64,000 nucleotides of DNA from the NCBI GenBank assembly GCA_965277435.1, contig OZ255821.1, positions 2,976,001 through 3,040,000 of the forward strand. Direction: 5' to 3'. The notes below the pieces were generated by a model. That model saw nothing but the letters and a program-made list of their open reading frames with translations, did no database searches and had not been told where the DNA came from. Within the stretch, counting starts at the first letter, position 1. Every line of letters begins with the position of its first letter. Below are positions 53,043 through 60,705 of this stretch, in pieces. The position numbers and the translations under genes are program-made. The DNA is from Bog-105 sp965277435 (GTDB taxonomy: Bacteria; Acidobacteriota; Terriglobia; Bryobacterales; Bryobacteraceae).

Positions 53043-54554
53043 ATGAATAGAGTTCTAAATGGGCTGCTTGTAAGCTCATTCCTGGCCGCGATGAGCCTGA
53101 GCGCGCAACAAGCAGGCGACCCCCAACAGCCTCCCAAAGCGCAAACCCCTTTAGCCGCGCCTCCAGTGAAGAATGCCGCGCATCCGGAAAACTTCTTCAA
53201 GCGGTTAGCTCACGCCTACCGTGACGACTGGCATCCACCCGCCTCTGCGGCCAACGGGCCCGCACCAAAATACCGCGGATACCCTCCCCCTGTTTCGAAT
53301 CCGCCTTTCCCCTTTGCCGTCTGGCCCATCGGCGGTACGCCCTGGATCGGCTATCCAAACGCCACGCAATATCCACTCACCACAGCCTTGCAGAACGGCC
53401 CTCATGGCGACTGGTGGAAGAAAACCAATATCCAACTCTACGGGTGGTTTGACGTCGGCCTGAATGTCAGTACCTCCCACGATGGTGTGTATGCCAACGC
53501 GCCTGCCGCCTACTCACAAATCGCCAATTCCTTCGTGCTCGACCAGGCGACGTTCTACATAGAACGCGTGCCCGATACCATTCAGACCGATCATTTCGAC
53601 TGGGGCTTTCGCCTTGCCAACCTTTATGGCTTTGATTACCGATTTACGACCGCGGAGGGTTACTTCAGCCAGCAGTTACTCAACAATCCGCAGAAGAATG
53701 GCACCATCGGCAATAAATACGGCTACGATCCCGTCATGGCTTACGTCGACCTCTACTTTCCGCATGTCGCAAAGGGTATGGATGTACGAGTCGGCCGTTA
53801 CATTTCACTGCCCGACATCGAAGCGCAGTTAGCGCCGAATAACTATACTTATAGCCATTCTCTTTTGTATACATACGACTGCTATACACAAACCGGAGTC
53901 AATGCCACCATCAAGCTAAGTAATCATTGGACCACTCAGTTTGGTGTTTCTGCAGGTTGCGAGGCGGCGCCCTGGGCTCGCGACGCTCAGGCGACCGGTA
54001 ATGTCTGCGTAATTTATACCTGGTCCGACGGCGGGAATAACATCAATACATGCGCCAACTCGCTTAACAACAGTAAATACAACTACAACAATCTAGCTGC
54101 TTACTATGTCACCTGGTATCACAAGTTTGGTCATTCCAAATGGCATTCAGCTTGGGAGGCTTGGTACCAGTACATGAAAGACACACCAAATGTTACTAAT
54201 CCAAGCGCCTCCTCGCTGCTAATTACAAATTCAAACGGGGCCGTGTGTAACAACGTGACGGAACTGACCTGTTTTGCTCCCGAATATTCTTCCGTCTACT
54301 ATCTAAGCCGGCAAATCAGCAAGAAAGACGCGCTCATCGGACGTACCGAATTCTTCAACGACTTAAAAGGCCAGCGCACCGGCTTTAAGACAAGATACTC
54401 AGAGTACATGCTGTCGTGGAATCACTGGGTAGGCAGCACCTTGGTCTTCCGCCCCGAAATAAGGTACGATCACGCCTACGACGCGCCGGCTTATGATTCC
54501 GGACATAAGCAAAGCCAGGTCATGTTCGCCGCCGACCTCATCTGGTTCTACTAA
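53043..54554 (+). CDS. Outer-membrane porin-like beta-barrel (BBP2/OmpL-like)
   Basis: 503 residues. Signal peptide (about 1-22), a Pro-rich linker, then beta-strand repeats matching the acidobacterial porin-2 type: LYGWFDVGLNVSTSHDGVYA, HFDWGFRLANLYGFDYRFTT, VDLYFPHVAKGMDVRVGRYI, ending QVMFAADLIWFY with a terminal aromatic residue for barrel assembly. The coding strand is noticeably more AT-rich than neighbours in its second half. Solo gene; an approximately 100-bp gap precedes it with a weak promoter-like pair (TTTACC, 18 bp, TACTAT at 52972-53001). Substrate unknown. Confidence 0.75.
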   Translation: MNRVLNGLLVSSFLAAMSLSAQQAGDPQQPPKAQTPLAAPPVKNAAHPENFFKRLAHAYRDDWHPPASAANGPAPKYRGYPPPVSNPPFPFAVWPIGGTPWIGYPNATQYPLTTALQNGPHGDWWKKTNIQLYGWFDVGLNVSTSHDGVYANAPAAYSQIANSFVLDQATFYIERVPDTIQTDHFDWGFRLANLYGFDYRFTTAEGYFSQQLLNNPQKNGTIGNKYGYDPVMAYVDLYFPHVAKGMDVRVGRYISLPDIEAQLAPNNYTYSHSLLYTYDCYTQTGVNATIKLSNHWTTQFGVSAGCEAAPWARDAQATGNVCVIYTWSDGGNNINTCANSLNNSKYNYNNLAAYYVTWYHKFGHSKWHSAWEAWYQYMKDTPNVTNPSASSLLITNSNGAVCNNVTELTCFAPEYSSVYYLSRQISKKDALIGRTEFFNDLKGQRTGFKTRYSEYMLSWNHWVGSTLVFRPEIRYDHAYDAPAYDSGHKQSQVMFAADLIWFY

Positions 54555-54561
54555 AACGTGG

Positions 54562-54579
54562 GGTAGGCTTTAGCCTGCC
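54562..54579. terminator. Hairpin between convergent genes (possible bidirectional terminator or REP-like element)
   Basis: GGTAGGC, TTTA loop, GCCTGCC: a 7-bp stem (one G-T pair) with a 4-base loop, 8 bp beyond the porin stop and 19 bp before the stop of the convergent molybdoprotein gene. It is followed on the plus strand by a moderately T-rich ATCTTGTT. The flanking GTGGG...GCCTGCC form resembles small palindromic elements common in Solibacter-type genomes. Confidence 0.45.
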
Positions 54580-54598
54580 ATCTTGTTCCGTTACAGTC

Positions 54599-56650
54599 CT
54601 AGTCTTCGGATTTCTCAACCTGCACCAAACAACTATAAAAAGTAGGTCCGCCGCCCATATCCGTCAACGCCTGGCTCGTCAGAACATTTACATTCTGACG
54701 GTCAGGCGCGCTCTTCGCCCAGCGGGTGGAAGGCGCGCTTACCACCCCACGCGTCACGCCTTCATCCAGCCGCGCCCGCAGCACACAGGCGCCTCGCTCA
54801 TTGAACACTCGCACCGCGTCTCCATCGCCCACCTCCCGCTCGCTGGCATCGAGCGGATGCAAACTCAGCACCGCGGTCTCCTTGTCCTGCGCTTCCCGTT
54901 CCCCAAAAGTCGAATTCATATTGTCATGGTTTTTGGGCGATATTAACTCTAGCGGAAAGCGCGCTCGTAAACTAACATCGCCGCGCCGTGACTCCCGCGG
55001 CGGCTCATAGCCGATCGTCTCTGCCCGGAACTCGCACTTGCCGGACGCTGTGCCAAAGTTTCCCTTCGCAAACGGCAAAAAGGGTTCATTCTCTGGCGAC
55101 ACGTTGAGCCGGATCGACCCTGCACTCTCCAAACGCTCGAACGTAATCCCCTCGAAAAACGCGTGCCCGGTATCCAGCAGCCCGCGAATCATGTCCTCTT
55201 CGGACTCGTCGAAACACTCGTCAGTAAATCTCATCCGCTTCGCCAATTCACGAAAGATCGCGACGTTCGACCGACACTCTCCAGGCACCGGCAAGGCCGG
55301 CCGCGCCAGTTGCAGGTAGTAATGCCCATACGCCAGGTAAACGTCCGTATGCTCCAGAAACGTTGTCGTCGGCAGCAGAATATCCGCCCAATCAGCCGTG
55401 TCGGTTGGCATCTGTTCGATCACTACGGTGAACAGGTCCGGCCTTCCCAATCCGCGCCGCACCTGGTTCTGATCCGGCGCTATTGCGCCCGGATTGGAAC
55501 AATAAACCACCAACGCATGGAGAGCCGGATCGCGCGTCTCATTGAGCGCCTCCCCCAGGCGCGACATATTAATGATGCGCGCCTCGCGGCCGAGCGCCCG
55601 CCGCTGCAAATCGGGCCGTTCCAGGTTCTGTCGATTGAACGCAAACGCCCCCGACGTACTCAGTTGCAGACCGCCGCCCGCTTCCCGCCACGATCCCACC
55701 AGCGCCGGCAGGTAGGAAATCAAACGCACCGCCATGCCGCCTCGCTCGGAGCGCTGGACCCCATAGTTCAACCGGATCACCGCCGGGCGTGTTTGCGCAT
55801 ACTCTCTGGCCAGCGCGACAATCTCCTCTGCCGCTATGCCAGTCAAACCCTCGACCACGGCGGGAGTGAACTCTTCCGCCTTCTTGGCCAGCTCCTCAAA
55901 CCCTTGCGTGTGCTGCTCCACATACTCGGCGTCATACAGCCGTTCGCGGCAAATCACATGCATCAATCCCAACGCCAGTGCCGCGTCCGTTCCCGGTTGA
56001 ATCGAAAAATGCTTTTCGGCCAGCTCCCCGACCTTGTGGCGCACCGGGTCGATCGTGTACAGCTTGGCGCCATTCCGCCGCGCCTCTACAATGAACGGCC
56101 ACAAATGCACGTTTGTCGCCAGTATGTTCGCGCCCCACGCCAGGATCAGCTTCGAGTGCCGGAACTGCTCGGGCTCCGTCCCGTACTTCACCCCTAACGC
56201 GGCCAGCAATCCTGCGCCGCCCGCCGCCGAACAAATGGTTCTGTCCAAGCGCGACGCGCCCAGCCGGTGAAAAAAACGCCGGTCCATGCCATTCGCGATC
56301 AACTGGCCCATCGATCCCGCATAACTATACGGCAGAATCGACTCGGGCCCATACTCCTGCGCGGCCTTAGTTAAACGCGCAGCGATCTCATCCAGCGCTT
56401 CGTCCCAGCCAATCCGTTCAAACCGGCCCTCGCCCTTCGCGCCTGTTCTGCGCCGCGGATACAGTAGCCGCTCCGGTGAATACTCGCGTTCCAGATAACG
56501 CGCTACCTTCCCGCACAAAAATCCACGCGTAATCGGATGGCTCGGGTCCCCTCGCAAGCGCGAACCCCGCCCCTCTTCATCCACGTTGATGAGCAGCGCA
56601 CAGGTATCCGGACAATCCAGCGCGCAGACCGACTTATGAACCGTGCTCAT
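54599..56650 (-). CDS. Molybdopterin-dependent oxidoreductase (formate dehydrogenase/DMSO reductase superfamily)
   Basis: 683 residues. N-terminal [4Fe-4S] ligands Cys9, Cys13, Cys17 and Cys46 (CALDCPDTC ... GFLCGK), molybdopterin-binding domains in the usual order, and a C-terminal dinucleotide-binding domain (about 560-683) ending TFYSCLVQVEK. No Tat signal, so probably cytosolic. No iron-sulfur or membrane subunit is beside it, so its electron partner is elsewhere. Start ATG at 56650 overlaps the stop of prmA by 4 nt (ATGA), an unusual pairing. The substrate cannot be told; related orphans are simply annotated molybdopterin oxidoreductases. Confidence 0.85.
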   Translation of the reverse strand: MSTVHKSVCALDCPDTCALLINVDEEGRGSRLRGDPSHPITRGFLCGKVARYLEREYSPERLLYPRRRTGAKGEGRFERIGWDEALDEIAARLTKAAQEYGPESILPYSYAGSMGQLIANGMDRRFFHRLGASRLDRTICSAAGGAGLLAALGVKYGTEPEQFRHSKLILAWGANILATNVHLWPFIVEARRNGAKLYTIDPVRHKVGELAEKHFSIQPGTDAALALGLMHVICRERLYDAEYVEQHTQGFEELAKKAEEFTPAVVEGLTGIAAEEIVALAREYAQTRPAVIRLNYGVQRSERGGMAVRLISYLPALVGSWREAGGGLQLSTSGAFAFNRQNLERPDLQRRALGREARIINMSRLGEALNETRDPALHALVVYCSNPGAIAPDQNQVRRGLGRPDLFTVVIEQMPTDTADWADILLPTTTFLEHTDVYLAYGHYYLQLARPALPVPGECRSNVAIFRELAKRMRFTDECFDESEEDMIRGLLDTGHAFFEGITFERLESAGSIRLNVSPENEPFLPFAKGNFGTASGKCEFRAETIGYEPPRESRRGDVSLRARFPLELISPKNHDNMNSTFGEREAQDKETAVLSLHPLDASEREVGDGDAVRVFNERGACVLRARLDEGVTRGVVSAPSTRWAKSAPDRQNVNVLTSQALTDMGGGPTFYSCLVQVEKSED

Positions 56651-57456
56651 AGCCACCACTGCTGTTCATGCGACAGACCTTCCTCGGGTGAATTGTCTGC
56701 CACTGGCGTCACATCCTCCAAACCGCACAGCCAGCAAAGCCAATCGCCTTTCTTCCAGCTCGCCCGAGGCCTGTAACAAAGCGGCGGCCGCTCTTCTATA
56801 AACCCTGAAACCACCAGCCTCCCCTGTGGTTTCGTGACCCGCCGCAAATCCAGGGCCAGCCTGTCGAGCACCGCCGCACTGATATTCGCCAGCACTAGAT
56901 CCGCGCACTCTGTCGAAACCGCATCCGTCGATCCCACGAATATCTCTCTTGACCCAAAACCGCTCACCATCCGGACCGCGTCCTCTTCTATATCGCAACT
57001 GATCACTCTGCGTGCACCCAGTAACTCCGCCGCCAGCGATAAGATACCCGAACCGCAACCCACATCCAACACCACGCTGCCCGGCGATAGTATTCGTTCC
57101 ATTGCCTCCAGGCAAAGCTGCGTCGTCTCATGCCGCCCTGTGCCAAATGCCGACGGGCTATCCACCTCCAGCCGCAACCGGCTCGCCGGCGTCTCTTCCC
57201 TCGCCCACGGTGGAACAACAAAAAATCGTTCGCCCACCAGAATAGGCTCGTATCCCTCCTGACCAGGCTCCGGCCGCCCAGCCTCGGCCGCGCAAAATTC
57301 GCCGCCTAGCGCCTCGATCGCACGCCGTTCCACTGCCTCGTCGAAGAACGCCCGCCATCCCTGCGTCTCTTCAATCACGCCCAGCGTCCCGCACTCCCAA
57401 AGCCGCAGAAGCAAATCGTCCGACGTCTTCACGTCTCGAAAAAATACCGACCACAA
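56647..57456 (-). CDS. prmA: Ribosomal protein L11 methyltransferase
   Basis: 269 residues, SAM-dependent trimethylation of ribosomal protein L11 in the cytosol. The N-terminal substrate-recognition domain is short; catalytic-domain motifs are PSAFGTGRHETT (101-112), DVGCGSGILS (131-140), and LVLANI. Somewhat shorter than E. coli PrmA (293). The start is a TTG at 57456; no ATG or GTG fits the family N-terminus. The gene is divergent from the M61 peptidase, with 22 bp between start codons, and is translationally coupled to the molybdoprotein downstream. Confidence 0.88.
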   Translation of the reverse strand: MWSVFFRDVKTSDDLLLRLWECGTLGVIEETQGWRAFFDEAVERRAIEALGGEFCAAEAGRPEPGQEGYEPILVGERFFVVPPWAREETPASRLRLEVDSPSAFGTGRHETTQLCLEAMERILSPGSVVLDVGCGSGILSLAAELLGARRVISCDIEEDAVRMVSGFGSREIFVGSTDAVSTECADLVLANISAAVLDRLALDLRRVTKPQGRLVVSGFIEERPPLCYRPRASWKKGDWLCWLCGLEDVTPVADNSPEEGLSHEQQWWL

Positions 57457-57478
57457 GACTCTACCTCTATCATGAAAG

Positions 57479-59404
57479 TTGAAAAACGTTCTCGCTTGTG
57501 TCGCTTTGTCCTGCTTTGCTTTAGCCCTTCTAGCTCAAAACAGTCCAGTTCAAACCAGCCGCCCCATCCAAATCACCGTCGACCTCACCGACGCTCCCCG
57601 CAAAATCATTCACGCGAACCTGCTCATCCCGGTTCAGCCCGGCCCACTTACCCTCGACCTGCCCCAGTGGATTCCCGGCGAGCACTCTCCCACCGGGCCC
57701 ATCGACAACGTGGCGGGTATTGTGTTCTCGGCCAACGGTCAAACGCTGAACTGGCGTCGCGATGACATCAACATGTTCGCCCTTCATCTCGAAATCCCCG
57801 CGGGCATCCAAACTCTTGAAGCCAAAGTAGACTTCCTCGCCACTGCCTCTCCATCGGGCTTCTCAGCCGGCGCATCCACCGGACCCAATCTCGCCGTCCT
57901 TAGCTGGAATGAAGTCGCTCTCTATTCCGATGGCGCGCCAGCGTCGGAAGTTCAGTATCAGCCCTCCGTCAAGCTGCCTGAAAACTGGAAGCTCGCGACT
58001 GCCTTGATCACTTCCTCCAACGCCGGCAACACTACCTCGTTCGAACCCGTCTCCCTCGAAATGCTGGTCGACTCACCGGTTCTTGCCGGACGCTTCTTCC
58101 GCGAAATCCCGGTCGCCACCGAGGTCACTCCCAAACACTTTGTCGACCTGGCGGCTGACGGTCCCGAAGATCTCAACATCAGCTCCAGCCAGATCGACAC
58201 CTGGAGTAACCTCGTCCGCGAAACCGGAGCGCTTTACCGCTCGCGGCACTATGCGAACTACCACTTCCTGCTCACCCTCAGCGATAACGTCGCTCACTTC
58301 GGCCTCGAACACCACCAATCGAGCGACGACCGCGTCGAAGCCCGCGGACTCATCGACGACGATCTCGCCATGCTCAACGGCGATCTCCTTCCGCACGAGT
58401 TCACTCACTCCTGGAACGGCAAATTCCGCCGTCCCGCTGGCCTCGCCACGCCGAACTATGGACAGCCTATGAAGGGCGATTTGCTATGGGTCTACGAAGG
58501 ACTCACGCAATATCTCGGCGACGTGCTCGCGGCGCGCAGCGGCATCTGGACCACCGAGCAATACCGCGCTTACCTCGCTTCCTCGGCCGCTGAAATGGAT
58601 CACCGTCCCGGCCGGACCTGGCGCAATCTGGAAGATACCGCGGTCTCAGCCCAGATCCTCTATTCGACTACCTCACAATGGGATAACTGGCGTCGTTCTG
58701 TCGATTACTACGCTGAAGGCGAACTGATCTGGCTCGACGCCGACACCACCATTCGCCAGCTTTCCAACGGGAAAAAATCGTTGAATGACTTTTGCGCGCG
58801 CTTTCTGGGCGCACGCGGTAACACCCCTCCCGAAGTTTTCCCCTACACCTTCGACGATCTCGTCGCCAATCTCAACGCTATCCAGCCATCCAACTGGGCC
58901 GCTTTCCTCGATAACCGCATCCATACCAGGAGCAAACATGCGCCACTCAGCGGCATCGAGAAGGGCGGCTATCGCATCGACTTCACCGACCAGGCCAACG
59001 AATTTACCAAGGCCGAAGAAAGCCGCGACCGCGGGGTCAACGCCTGGTACTCGCTCGGCATTCGCGTAGAAGACAACACCGTCAGCGATGTCCTTGTCGG
59101 CTCTCCCGCCGATCTCGCCGGCATCGGACCCGATATGAAAATCGTTGCCGTCAACGGCCGCCGGTCGAGCGACGAACTCCTACACCGCGCCATCCGCGAC
59201 GCCAAAGACAAAGGGCCGGCCATCGAACTGATTCTGGAGAACAGCGGCTTCTTCAAAACCGTGAAGCTCGACTATCACGCCGGCGAAAAATATCCCCATC
59301 TCGTTCACGACAGCAAGACCCCCGCCACCCTCGACGAAATCCTAAAACCCCTCGCCCACACCCCACCCAAATCAGAAACCGCATTCGTGGAGCACAATCC
59401 GTAG
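57479..59404 (+). CDS. M61-family metallopeptidase with PDZ domain (glycyl aminopeptidase-like)
   Basis: 641 residues, exported (signal peptide 1-20). Catalytic zinc motif HEFTH (306-310) and downstream Glu340 in LWVYEGLTQYL complete the HExxH-E site. The N-terminal half is a beta-sandwich as in M1/M61 enzymes. The PDZ domain lies around residues 500-590 (GIRVEDNTVSDVLVGSPADL, IGPDMKIVAVNGR). Start is a TTG at 57479; an ATG at 57472 is in another frame. The family trims N-terminal Gly/Ala from peptides. Together with the M28 peptidase it suggests external peptide use. Confidence 0.88.
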   Translation: MKNVLACVALSCFALALLAQNSPVQTSRPIQITVDLTDAPRKIIHANLLIPVQPGPLTLDLPQWIPGEHSPTGPIDNVAGIVFSANGQTLNWRRDDINMFALHLEIPAGIQTLEAKVDFLATASPSGFSAGASTGPNLAVLSWNEVALYSDGAPASEVQYQPSVKLPENWKLATALITSSNAGNTTSFEPVSLEMLVDSPVLAGRFFREIPVATEVTPKHFVDLAADGPEDLNISSSQIDTWSNLVRETGALYRSRHYANYHFLLTLSDNVAHFGLEHHQSSDDRVEARGLIDDDLAMLNGDLLPHEFTHSWNGKFRRPAGLATPNYGQPMKGDLLWVYEGLTQYLGDVLAARSGIWTTEQYRAYLASSAAEMDHRPGRTWRNLEDTAVSAQILYSTTSQWDNWRRSVDYYAEGELIWLDADTTIRQLSNGKKSLNDFCARFLGARGNTPPEVFPYTFDDLVANLNAIQPSNWAAFLDNRIHTRSKHAPLSGIEKGGYRIDFTDQANEFTKAEESRDRGVNAWYSLGIRVEDNTVSDVLVGSPADLAGIGPDMKIVAVNGRRSSDELLHRAIRDAKDKGPAIELILENSGFFKTVKLDYHAGEKYPHLVHDSKTPATLDEILKPLAHTPPKSETAFVEHNP

Positions 59405-59427
59405 AAATGAATCTTTGCGGTTCGGCT

Positions 59428-59862
59428 TCATCGAGTCGACGTGAGTAAAGGATTAAAGATCTTCAGGCCTTGAAAGTCTTTTTCGTTGTCGGTGACAAGA
59501 ACGCAGTCATTCGCCTCAGCAATCGCGGCAACAATCATGTCGAGCGAACTCCTCGGCTGTCCGATCAATTTGCTTTCGGCCATTAACCGTCCCCAGATGA
59601 GTGCTGCCTCCGTGCCGAAAGGCAACACCCGCTCTGCAAAAAACGCGAGGAGGCCCTCAGGGCCCGAGAACCAACGTTCTAACTCCCTACGCTTCCTCCC
59701 GGCCGGTTTTTCCAGCACGCCGCGCCTGATTTCGGCGATGGAAAGCGAAGAAATAAACAGATCGTCATCTGTCTGCTCAGACATCCACGCAACCAGCGCA
59801 CCTAATGGAAAAGGTTTCTTGGCGCTGCTGGTGATTTTGGTGTCGAGAAGATAAGCCGTCAC
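59428..59862 (-). CDS. vapC: PIN-domain toxin (VapC/FitB-like)
   Basis: 144-residue probable site-specific endoribonuclease. Acidic PIN residues are in the expected order: Asp7 (AYLLDTK), Glu44 (SIAEIRRG), Asp108 (SSLDMIVAAIA), Asp125 (VLVTDNEKDF). The usual Asn after LLDT is Lys9 here, a change close to the active site. GTG start overlaps the antitoxin stop (GTGA), so the pair is coupled. Intact reading frame. Confidence 0.85.
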   Translation of the reverse strand: MTAYLLDTKITSSAKKPFPLGALVAWMSEQTDDDLFISSLSIAEIRRGVLEKPAGRKRRELERWFSGPEGLLAFFAERVLPFGTEAALIWGRLMAESKLIGQPRSSLDMIVAAIAEANDCVLVTDNEKDFQGLKIFNPLLTSTR

Positions 59863-60098
59863 AGATCGATCTTGCGGCCAGCCGTAACCGAGCGAGTGAG
59901 GTCAAGATCGGCGCCTACCAGAGGTGATCGACGCAATGCCGCCAGAATGCCTCCCTTCTTAGGCCGTTCGTCTGAAATAACCCCGCGAACAGTCGCACGC
60001 ACCTGGGTTGCATTTGGACCATTCTCAGCCAGTTTTCGGGCAAGCGAGCGGATCAATACACGGTCAGTCTCAAGGCCAAGAATCTCGAACCGGGACAT
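59859..60098 (-). CDS. vapB: VapB/FitA-like antitoxin
   Basis: 79 residues. The N-terminal DNA-binding part is ribbon-helix-helix-like (RVLIRSLARKLAENGPNATQ, VRATVRGVISDE) and the C-terminal tail ALRRSPLVGADLDLTRS is the segment that FitA/VapB-type antitoxins place into the toxin's active site. Precedes and overlaps the toxin gene by 4 nt. Should autorepress with its toxin via the dyad at 60175. Its promoter-proximal region is strikingly AT-rich. Confidence 0.75.
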   Translation of the reverse strand: MSRFEILGLETDRVLIRSLARKLAENGPNATQVRATVRGVISDERPKKGGILAALRRSPLVGADLDLTRSVTAGRKIDL

Positions 60099-60174
60099 AC
60101 CGCTCTCACTAAGGCGCTTCCGGTAACTTTTCAGCGCTCGATTTTGCGAAGTGTCTTTCGTGGCGAGCCTCCGT

Positions 60175-60192
60175 CTATATCCTAAAATATAG
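60175..60192. promoter_or_regulatory. Dyad upstream of the vapBC-like operon
   Basis: CTATAT, six bases, ATATAG: a perfect 6-6-6 inverted repeat in a short AT-rich stretch, 77 bp upstream of the antitoxin start. It contains TATA-rich sequence that can serve as a -10 element for the minus strand. Candidate binding site for the antitoxin. Confidence 0.5.
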
Positions 60193-60228
60193 CCAAAAAT
60201 TACCAGATTCCGAATCGCGGACGTTTAA

Positions 60229-60259
60229 TGGTGGCCAGGAACGGAATCGAACCGCGAGC
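60229..60259 (-). repeat. Tandem duplicate of the tRNA-Phe 3' end
   Basis: The 31 bases at 60229-60259 repeat 60260-60290, which are the T-arm, acceptor strand and CCA of the tRNA-Phe gene, with about 27 of 31 positions the same. The copies abut exactly. A duplicated tRNA 3' end is what integration of a mobile element leaves behind, but here nothing remains between the copies. Confidence 0.75.
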
Positions 60260-60335
60260 TGGTGGCCAGGGACGGAATCGAACCGCCGACGCCAGCCTTT
60301 TCAGGGCTGCGCTCTACCGACTGAGCTACCTGGCC
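60260..60335 (-). tRNA. tRNA-Phe (anticodon GAA)
   Basis: Reads on the minus strand as a complete cloverleaf of 73 nt plus a genome-encoded CCA: acceptor GGCCAGG/CCTGGCC, D-arm with AGCTCAGTCGGTAGAGC, anticodon stem CAGCC/GGCTG with loop CTGAAAA giving anticodon GAA, and T-arm GGCGGTTCGATTCCGTCC. All stems pair. The discriminator base is A, as expected for Phe. Confidence 0.97.
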
Positions 60336-60381
60336 GTTGTGAACGAATTTCCAGCGTACCAAACCGCCCCACCCGAATTGA

Positions 60382-60387
60382 TATACT
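60382..60387 (+). promoter_or_regulatory. Extended -10 element of the zinc-ribbon gene
   Basis: TGATATACT, an extended -10 (TG, one base, TATACT), lies 18 bp before the ATG at 60406. No good -35 is present, as is usual with extended -10 promoters. It implies a very short leader. Confidence 0.45.
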
Positions 60388-60405
60388 CCAGAAGTTGGAC
60401 TAAAC

Positions 60406-60681
60406 ATGGATGAAATGCGATTAGGTGACGTGATAGATGATCACTGCATCAAATGCCGCCGTGTTACTAACCACTCCATTGTTTCACTCGTGGAGGGTCA
60501 AGCGGCCAAGGTTCGCTGTCGAACCTGTTATCACGATCACGATTACCGGCATGAGCAAGCGCCCCCTTCAAAGAAAGAGTTGAAACGCGCCGAAGCCGAG
60601 GCTCAGGCCGCCGCCGCTGCAGCCGCCGACGGCGCGGGTAACGCGGTTCATAACGAAATCGAAAAAGCGGCGAACGGCTAG
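60406..60681 (+). CDS. Small zinc-ribbon protein of unknown function
   Basis: 91 residues. Two cysteine pairs, HCIKC and VRCRTC, about 20 residues apart (CxxC ... CxxC) form a likely zinc ribbon in the N-terminal half. The C-terminal half is Lys/Glu/Ala-rich, helical (PSKKELKRAEAEAQAAAAAA) and probably disordered or coiled. This looks like a nucleic-acid- or protein-binding adaptor. It precedes the nucleotidyltransferase gene by 24 nt in the same direction. Confidence 0.7.
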   Translation: MDEMRLGDVIDDHCIKCRRVTNHSIVSLVEGQAAKVRCRTCYHDHDYRHEQAPPSKKELKRAEAEAQAAAAAAADGAGNAVHNEIEKAANG

Positions 60682-60705
60682 CAAAACACATCCGTCTAGC
60701 AAGCT

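Noticed and set aside
55163..56197. A 344-codon open frame opposite the molybdoprotein gene
   Set aside because: Antisense to a gene with intact iron-sulfur and molybdopterin motifs; no plausible start site or function.
57472..57765. ATG-initiated frame just upstream of the M61 peptidase
   Set aside because: It is in a different frame from the peptidase; the TTG at 57479 gives a signal peptide followed by the peptidase, whereas this frame gives no recognisable protein.
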